In this document: piece after piece, positions 59,997 through 64,000 of the stretch
Layout: the number at the start of each line of letters is the position of its first letter
How positions within the stretch are numbered: position 1 is the stretch's first letter
Assembly (NCBI RefSeq): GCF_016598535.1
Contig: NZ_CP066779.1
Location: 3,472,001-3,536,000, forward strand
Direction: 5' to 3'
DNA: 64,000 nt
DNA from: Rhodococcus sp. P-2
Lineage (GTDB): Bacteria > Actinomycetota > Actinomycetes > Mycobacteriales > Mycobacteriaceae
Translations under genes and position numbers: made by a program
Notes under the pieces: generated by a model
The model's database searches: none
What the model was told of the DNA's origin: nothing
What the model saw: only the letters and a program-made list of their open reading frames with translations

Positions 59997-61469
59997 CTAC
60001 CCGTCGAGCGAATTCCTTTTCTGCACACGAGCATCGCGTAGAGCGCCGCGTCGCACCTTGCCTGCGTCGTCTCGCAACGGAGTCTCACTGAACTCCAGCG
60101 AGCGAGGCAACTTGTAAGGCGCCAGGCGGTCTTTCAGATGTGCGAGAAGCTCGTCCGCGCCAGTTTCGTCTGCAACCTGAACGATCGCGTGGACGACGTT
60201 GCCGAGGTCCTCGTCGGGCAGTCCGATCGCAGCGCACGTCAGCACCGCCGGGTGTTCGGCGAGCGCAGCTTCGATCTCGGCCGGGTAGACGTTGGCTCCA
60301 CCCACCAAGATCATGTCGCTCGTGCGATCGGTGAGATAGAGGAACTTGTCGTCGTCGAAATATCCCAGGTCGCCCAGGGATTCCCAATCGCCGTGAGTAC
60401 GCGATTTCGCACCGACGTATCGATAGGTTTCAGGCGTGCCGGGTGCCCGACGCATCCAGACCTCGCCGACCGTTCCACTCGGCAACTCGCGAAACTCTTC
60501 GTCCCGAATGGTCATTTCGCCAGACAGCACCGGCCCGACCGAACCCGGGTGAGTCAACCAGTTGACGCCGTCGATCATGCAGTTCGCCTGGGCTTCTGTA
60601 CCCGAATACAACTCGACGACCTTCTCCGGGCCTATCCAGTCGAGCCACCCACGTTTAACCACAGGCGGGCAGGGTGCCCCGACATGCAATACAGTTTCGA
60701 GCGTCGAAACATCGGCCGCGCTGCGGATCTCGTCGGGAAGCCGCAGCATACGGCCCATCATCGTCGGGACCACGTAGAGCCAGGTGACGCCGAATCGGTC
60801 GATCGCGTGAAGGGTACGTTCAGCGTCGAATCGATCCATCAGCACCACGTGCTGCCCTTGCAACAAAGCCATCAGCGAGAACATGTTGGGCGCATTGTGG
60901 AACATCGGCGCCGTGTTGAGCATGACCCCGCCTGCCCTGAGTCGCAGAGCATCGGCACGACCGAGCACCGCTTCAGCGCTCGCTTCCTGCCCCGACACGA
61001 TCAATTTCGGGCTTCCCGTACTTCCGCCTGAGGTCGGAGCTTTCCACGCCGGAGAGATCATGTCCGGCAACGGCTCAGCTGATTCGCCCGACACGTCTGC
61101 GCTTGCGCTCATCCAAGCCCGTCCATCACCTGGCTCGAGTCCTACCACCAGCGACGGATTCGCGACTTCCAGTAGCCGGCTCAGCTCGTCGGCCGGCAGC
61201 CGGGCCGAGAGTGGTTGCGGAACAGCTCCGAGTTTCCATGCTGCGATGGATGATTCGATGTGACGCACACCGTTGGGCAGCGCAATGGATACCATCGAAC
61301 CGGCAGTGACCCCCAGCGCTGCGAAGCAGCGTGCCAATTGATTCGTGCGGCGCTCCAGTTCACTGCGAGTGACGCTCTCGTGATCATCCGTCACAGCCAG
61401 TCGGTCCGGTGCCTCGAGTGCCAATGTCTGCAGTCGAGCAGGAAGTGATGTCGGTTCGTCGGTGCTCAT
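59997..61469 (-). CDS. AMP-forming acyl-CoA synthetase/ligase
   Basis: The 490-residue enzyme has the adenylation motifs APTSGGSTGSPKLIVSG (phosphate loop), ELYSGTEAQ, DLGYFDDDKFLYLTDRTSDM, ILVGGANVYPAEIEAALAEH and the C-terminal Lys in RDDAGKVRRG. The substrate may be a fatty or aromatic acid. A LacI-type operator lies after its promoter, which puts it in the rhamnoside regulon: it could activate the acid released when a rhamnoside is split. The ATG at 61469 was preferred over one at 61493. Confidence 0.9.
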   Translation of the reverse strand: MSTDEPTSLPARLQTLALEAPDRLAVTDDHESVTRSELERRTNQLARCFAALGVTAGSMVSIALPNGVRHIESSIAAWKLGAVPQPLSARLPADELSRLLEVANPSLVVGLEPGDGRAWMSASADVSGESAEPLPDMISPAWKAPTSGGSTGSPKLIVSGQEASAEAVLGRADALRLRAGGVMLNTAPMFHNAPNMFSLMALLQGQHVVLMDRFDAERTLHAIDRFGVTWLYVVPTMMGRMLRLPDEIRSAADVSTLETVLHVGAPCPPVVKRGWLDWIGPEKVVELYSGTEAQANCMIDGVNWLTHPGSVGPVLSGEMTIRDEEFRELPSGTVGEVWMRRAPGTPETYRYVGAKSRTHGDWESLGDLGYFDDDKFLYLTDRTSDMILVGGANVYPAEIEAALAEHPAVLTCAAIGLPDEDLGNVVHAIVQVADETGADELLAHLKDRLAPYKLPRSLEFSETPLRDDAGKVRRGALRDARVQKRNSLDG

Positions 61470-61537
61470 GCCTCGCGCTTTCGAAGGTTGCATTATTTCG
61501 CAAGTGTGGTCAGTTCCGAGCTAGGTGAATCGCGATG

Positions 61538-61594
61538 TTTAATCGTTTCATTCGTTTCTTCGTGACAGTAGGCAGCGGCACCGGTCGAAGTCAA
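61538..61594 (-). promoter_or_regulatory. LacI-controlled promoter of the acyl-CoA synthetase gene
   Basis: On the minus strand TTGACT (61589-61594), 18 bases and TACTGT (61565-61570) form a promoter. TGAAACGATTAAA (61538-61550) follows at about +8 to +20. The rest of the 362 bases between this gene and lacI holds no gene that I can see. Confidence 0.6.
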
Positions 61595-61806
61595 GGCTTG
61601 GCAGCACCGATCGCCGGCGAGTCCTGACTCGCGCGAACGTGCGCAGGCCGTGTCGCAGAGTCGATGCAGGCCCCAGCCCCACAATTACTTCCGATGCGCA
61701 GCAGGTGCACGTAGGATTTCCCGATACACGACCACACAGCGGTTCGGCGTTGCTGAATCATGCAGCCGCAAGGGCCTTGTAGGCTGGCTCAGTCCAGCGG
61801 ACCGAA

Positions 61807-61820
61807 CGCAATCGTTTCAA
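61807..61820 (+). promoter_or_regulatory. LacI operator in the leader of the lacI gene
   Basis: CGCAATCGTTTCAA, read on the other strand as TTGAAACGATTGCG, lies 11 bases before the lacI start. It matches the operators at the importer and synthetase promoters and suggests autoregulation. Confidence 0.55.
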
Positions 61821-61831
61821 TAGGAGTCTTG

Positions 61832-62878
61832 GTGACAGTGCACGACGGTCGGTCGTCTTCGAACCAGGTCATCGGCATGCGCGATGTCGCTGCGGCGGCA
61901 GGCGTCTCCATGGGCACGGTCTCCAATGTCCTCAACCGTCCGGAAATGGTCAGCGCCAAAACTAGGTCCCGGGTGCAGGCAGCCATGTCCGAGCTCGGCT
62001 TCGTCCGTAACGAATCTGCACGTCAGCTACGCGCGGGACACAGCAATACGCTTGCGTACGTCATGCTCGACGGCGCCAACCCCTTCTTCACCGACGTCGC
62101 CAAAGGCATCGAGGAAGCTGCCGAGGCCCATGACTTGTCGGTATTCCTCTGCAACAGCAACAACCGAGCCGAACGAGAACTGACTTACCTGAACAGGTTG
62201 GAACAACAACGAGTTCAAGGGGTACTCATCACGCCGATGGACCCGGAGGCCGCGATTCTCGACGAGTTACCCAAGCGCGGAACGCGTGTTGTCATCGTCG
62301 ATCGACGTCGGGCACGCCCGACTCACTGCTCGGTGACGGTCGACGACGTCGAGGGCGGCGGCCTGGCCGTCGAGCATTTGCTCGAAATGGGCCATACCAG
62401 CATCGCATTCGTCGGCGGACCGCCTTCGATCGGACAGATCCGCGATCGGCGGGAGGGCGCACTCAATGCCGTTGCGGAAGCCGGGCTCTCACCCGATCAC
62501 CTGATCGAAATCGACACCGCCGGGCTGACAGTCTCAGAGGGAATCGGGGCAGGCGAGCGCATTCTCGGCCTCAGCGCGAAGAACCGCCCGACTGCGGTGT
62601 TCTGCGCCAACGACCTGTTGGCGCTCGGATTGCTTCAGCAATGTGTCGCCCTCGGAGTTCGAGTGCCGGACGATCTGGCCATCGTCGGCTACGACGACAT
62701 CGAGTTCGCGGCAGCCGCAGCGGTGCCACTCACCTCGGTACGCCAGCCACGCAAACTCTTGGGCGAGACCGCGGCCAATCTCCTCTTTCGTGAGGTCGAG
62801 GACCCCGAACATACCCATGAGCAGGTACTTTTCTCTCCCGAACTAGTCGTCCGTCGCTCGTCACGATCCACGAACTGA
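61832..62878 (+). CDS. LacI-family transcriptional regulator of the rhamnoside genes
   Basis: The 348-residue repressor has a LacI HTH at about residues 12-35 (GMRDVAAAAGVSMGTVSNVL, NRPEMVSAKTRSRVQAAMSE) and a periplasmic-binding-like sugar domain (LAYVMLDGANPFFTDVAKGI, VQGVLITPMDPEAAILDELP, RPTAVFCANDLLALGLLQQC, DDLAIVGYDDIEF). GTG start at 61832 with AGGAG upstream. Similar operators occur at its own leader and at three neighbouring promoters. L-rhamnose or a rhamnoside is the probable inducer. Confidence 0.92.
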   Translation: MTVHDGRSSSNQVIGMRDVAAAAGVSMGTVSNVLNRPEMVSAKTRSRVQAAMSELGFVRNESARQLRAGHSNTLAYVMLDGANPFFTDVAKGIEEAAEAHDLSVFLCNSNNRAERELTYLNRLEQQRVQGVLITPMDPEAAILDELPKRGTRVVIVDRRRARPTHCSVTVDDVEGGGLAVEHLLEMGHTSIAFVGGPPSIGQIRDRREGALNAVAEAGLSPDHLIEIDTAGLTVSEGIGAGERILGLSAKNRPTAVFCANDLLALGLLQQCVALGVRVPDDLAIVGYDDIEFAAAAAVPLTSVRQPRKLLGETAANLLFREVEDPEHTHEQVLFSPELVVRRSSRSTN

Positions 62879-62936
62879 CACGGGCTTACTACAGCCGCAC
62901 TTTTGAGCGACTACTCCCTACTCAGACGCACCGGGG

Positions 62937-62979
62937 TTGACAGTTGTGGAGCCCATCACATAATTTGAATCGATTCAAA
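62937..62979 (+). promoter_or_regulatory. LacI-controlled promoter of the rhamnose isomerase gene
   Basis: TTGACA (62937-62942), 18 bases and TAATTT (62961-62966) form a near-consensus promoter. The perfect 16-bp palindrome TTTGAATCGATTCAAA (62964-62979) overlaps the end of the -10 and the start site. A half-site, TCTCGATTCA, follows at about 62983. A bound repressor would block transcription. Confidence 0.7.
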
Positions 62980-63002
62980 CATTCTCGATTCAGTGGAGCG
63001 GC

Positions 63003-64000
63003 ATGCCTACATTCAGTGAAATCTCGGAAGCGCTCGCGGACCAGTCCATCGAATTGCCTTCGTGGGCGTTCGGTAACTCCGGAACTCGATTCAAAGTGTT
63101 CGGTTCCACCGGCGCGCCTCGGGATCCCTACGAAAAACTCGCCGACGCGGCCAAGGTTCACGAACTGACCGGACTGGCACCGTCGGTCGCTCTGCACATT
63201 CCGTGGGATCTCGTCGACGACTTCGACAAGTTGGGTACCCACGCTGCCAACCTCGGAGTGCGACTGGGAACCGTCAATACCAACACATTTCAGGATGACG
63301 ACTACAAGTTCGGCAGCCTCACACATGTCGACGAACGAGTACGTGCGAAGGCAATCGCACACATGCATCAGTGCATCGACATCATGGATGTCATCGGCAG
63401 TCGCGACCTGAAGATCTGGCTACCGGACGGCACCAACTATCCCGGCCAAGGCGACCTGCGTGATCGACAGGACCGACTTGCCGATTCGCTACGCCAGGTC
63501 TACGACCGTTTGTCCGAGCATCAGCGACTTGTGCTCGAATACAAGTTCTTCGAACCCGCCTTCTACGCCACCGACGTCCCGGACTGGGGCACCTCGTACG
63601 CTCACAGCGTCGCCCTCGGCGAGCGCGCTTTCGTCTGCCTCGACACCGGACACCATGCACCTGGTACCAACATCGAATTCATCGTTGCTCAGTTACTGCG
63701 CCTCGGCCGTCTCGGCTCCTTCGATTTCAATTCGCGATTCTATGCGGACGACGACCTGATCGTCGGCGCTGCAGATCCATTTCAGTTGTTCCGCATCATG
63801 TTCGAGGTCATTCGTGGTGGTGGATACGGGCCCGACAGCGAAGTCGCATTCATGCTCGATCAGTGCCACAACGTCGAGGAAAAGATCCCCGGACAGATAC
63901 GCTCGGTCCTCAACGTCCAGGAGATGACCACCCGGGCCTTACTCGTCGACCGTGCCGCCCTCACCGAGGCGGAGAAACTCGGTGACGTGCTCGGCGCACA
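63003..64000 (+). CDS. rhaI: L-rhamnose isomerase, cut by the right edge
   Basis: The frame is open from the ATG at 63003 to the edge (332 codons). It shows the RhaI-type (Pseudomonas stutzeri-like) landmarks: ALHIPWDLVDDF, KIWLPDGTNYPGQGD, LEYKFFEPAFYATDVPDWGT, CLDTGHHAPGTNIEFIVAQL, LGRLGSFDFNSRFYADDDL and GGGYGPDSEVAFMLDQCHN. The His/Asp/Glu metal ligands sit in these segments. It converts L-rhamnose to L-rhamnulose, the first step after the rhamnosidase. About 50-60 C-terminal residues are missing by comparison with the family. Confidence 0.9.
   Translation, partial: MPTFSEISEALADQSIELPSWAFGNSGTRFKVFGSTGAPRDPYEKLADAAKVHELTGLAPSVALHIPWDLVDDFDKLGTHAANLGVRLGTVNTNTFQDDDYKFGSLTHVDERVRAKAIAHMHQCIDIMDVIGSRDLKIWLPDGTNYPGQGDLRDRQDRLADSLRQVYDRLSEHQRLVLEYKFFEPAFYATDVPDWGTSYAHSVALGERAFVCLDTGHHAPGTNIEFIVAQLLRLGRLGSFDFNSRFYADDDLIVGAADPFQLFRIMFEVIRGGGYGPDSEVAFMLDQCHNVEEKIPGQIRSVLNVQEMTTRALLVDRAALTEAEKLGDVLGA

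Noticed and set aside
1-64000. tRNA, rRNA, CRISPR arrays, insertion sequences or prophage
   Set aside because: No regularly spaced repeats, transposase or integrase frames, or tRNA-like foldings were noticed when reading both strands; this was by eye and a tRNA scan was not run.

Overview
The window reads as a chromosome segment of a mycolic-acid actinomycete, most likely Rhodococcus of the R. erythropolis / R. qingshengii group. The evidence is a high but not extreme GC content, a DUF222 (13E12-type) gene at the left edge, many four-base ATGA/GTGA start-stop overlaps, several apparently leaderless starts, and a barbiturase gene divergent from upp. That upp-bar arrangement was described for R. 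erythropolis JCM 3132. Almost every gene is catabolic, transport or regulatory; no tRNA, rRNA, CRISPR array or insertion sequence was seen.

Layout. (1) 1-1.7 kb: edge-truncated DUF222 gene behind a LexA-box-like dyad, then a NfeD/SPFH membrane pair. (2) 1.8-10.5 kb: an IclR regulator divergent from an eight-gene sulfonate/sulfinate-type operon (lipoprotein, permease, ATPase, a DszB-like desulfinase with all four known catalytic positions, two SsuD-like flavin monooxygenases, a class II aldolase and a signal-less binding protein). (3) 10.6-12.0 kb: a retron, consisting of a folded ncRNA locus with 14-bp perfect a1/a2 arms and a retron-type reverse transcriptase, with no separate effector gene. 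(4) 12.0-17.7 kb: RidA, alpha/beta hydrolase and an IclR regulator, divergent from an NMT1-type ABC importer with two permeases. (5) 17.7-19.5 kb: YdcF-like membrane protein and an NmrA-like protein.

(6) 19.5-46 kb is an oxidative pyrimidine degradation island: HyuAB, a molybdenum hydroxylase operon (coxMSLG type, candidate uracil/thymine dehydrogenase), two NCS2 uracil permeases, an aminotransferase, an amidase (candidate ureidomalonase), barbiturase, upp, two PucR regulators, XdhC, two class III CoA-transferases and a fused AccD/AccA-like carboxyltransferase. Together they could take uracil or thymine through barbiturate and ureidomalonate to malonate plus urea, then malonyl-CoA and acetyl-CoA. 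The two permease copies share their upstream regions, and the first copy still carries a decayed tail of the pucR gene that sits intact beside the second.

(7) 46-52 kb: TetR/enoyl-CoA hydratase pair with a perfect palindromic operator, a P-loop protein, a flavodiiron-like metallo-lactamase, a second amidase, and an ArsR/SDR divergent pair with its own palindrome. (8) 52-64 kb: an L-rhamnoside utilisation regulon with a peptide-type ABC importer (including a permease-ATPase fusion), a GH78 alpha-L-rhamnosidase, an acyl-CoA synthetase, a LacI regulator and L-rhamnose isomerase cut by the right edge. Related LacI-type operators (TTGAAWCGATYAA-like) lie at four of its promoters.
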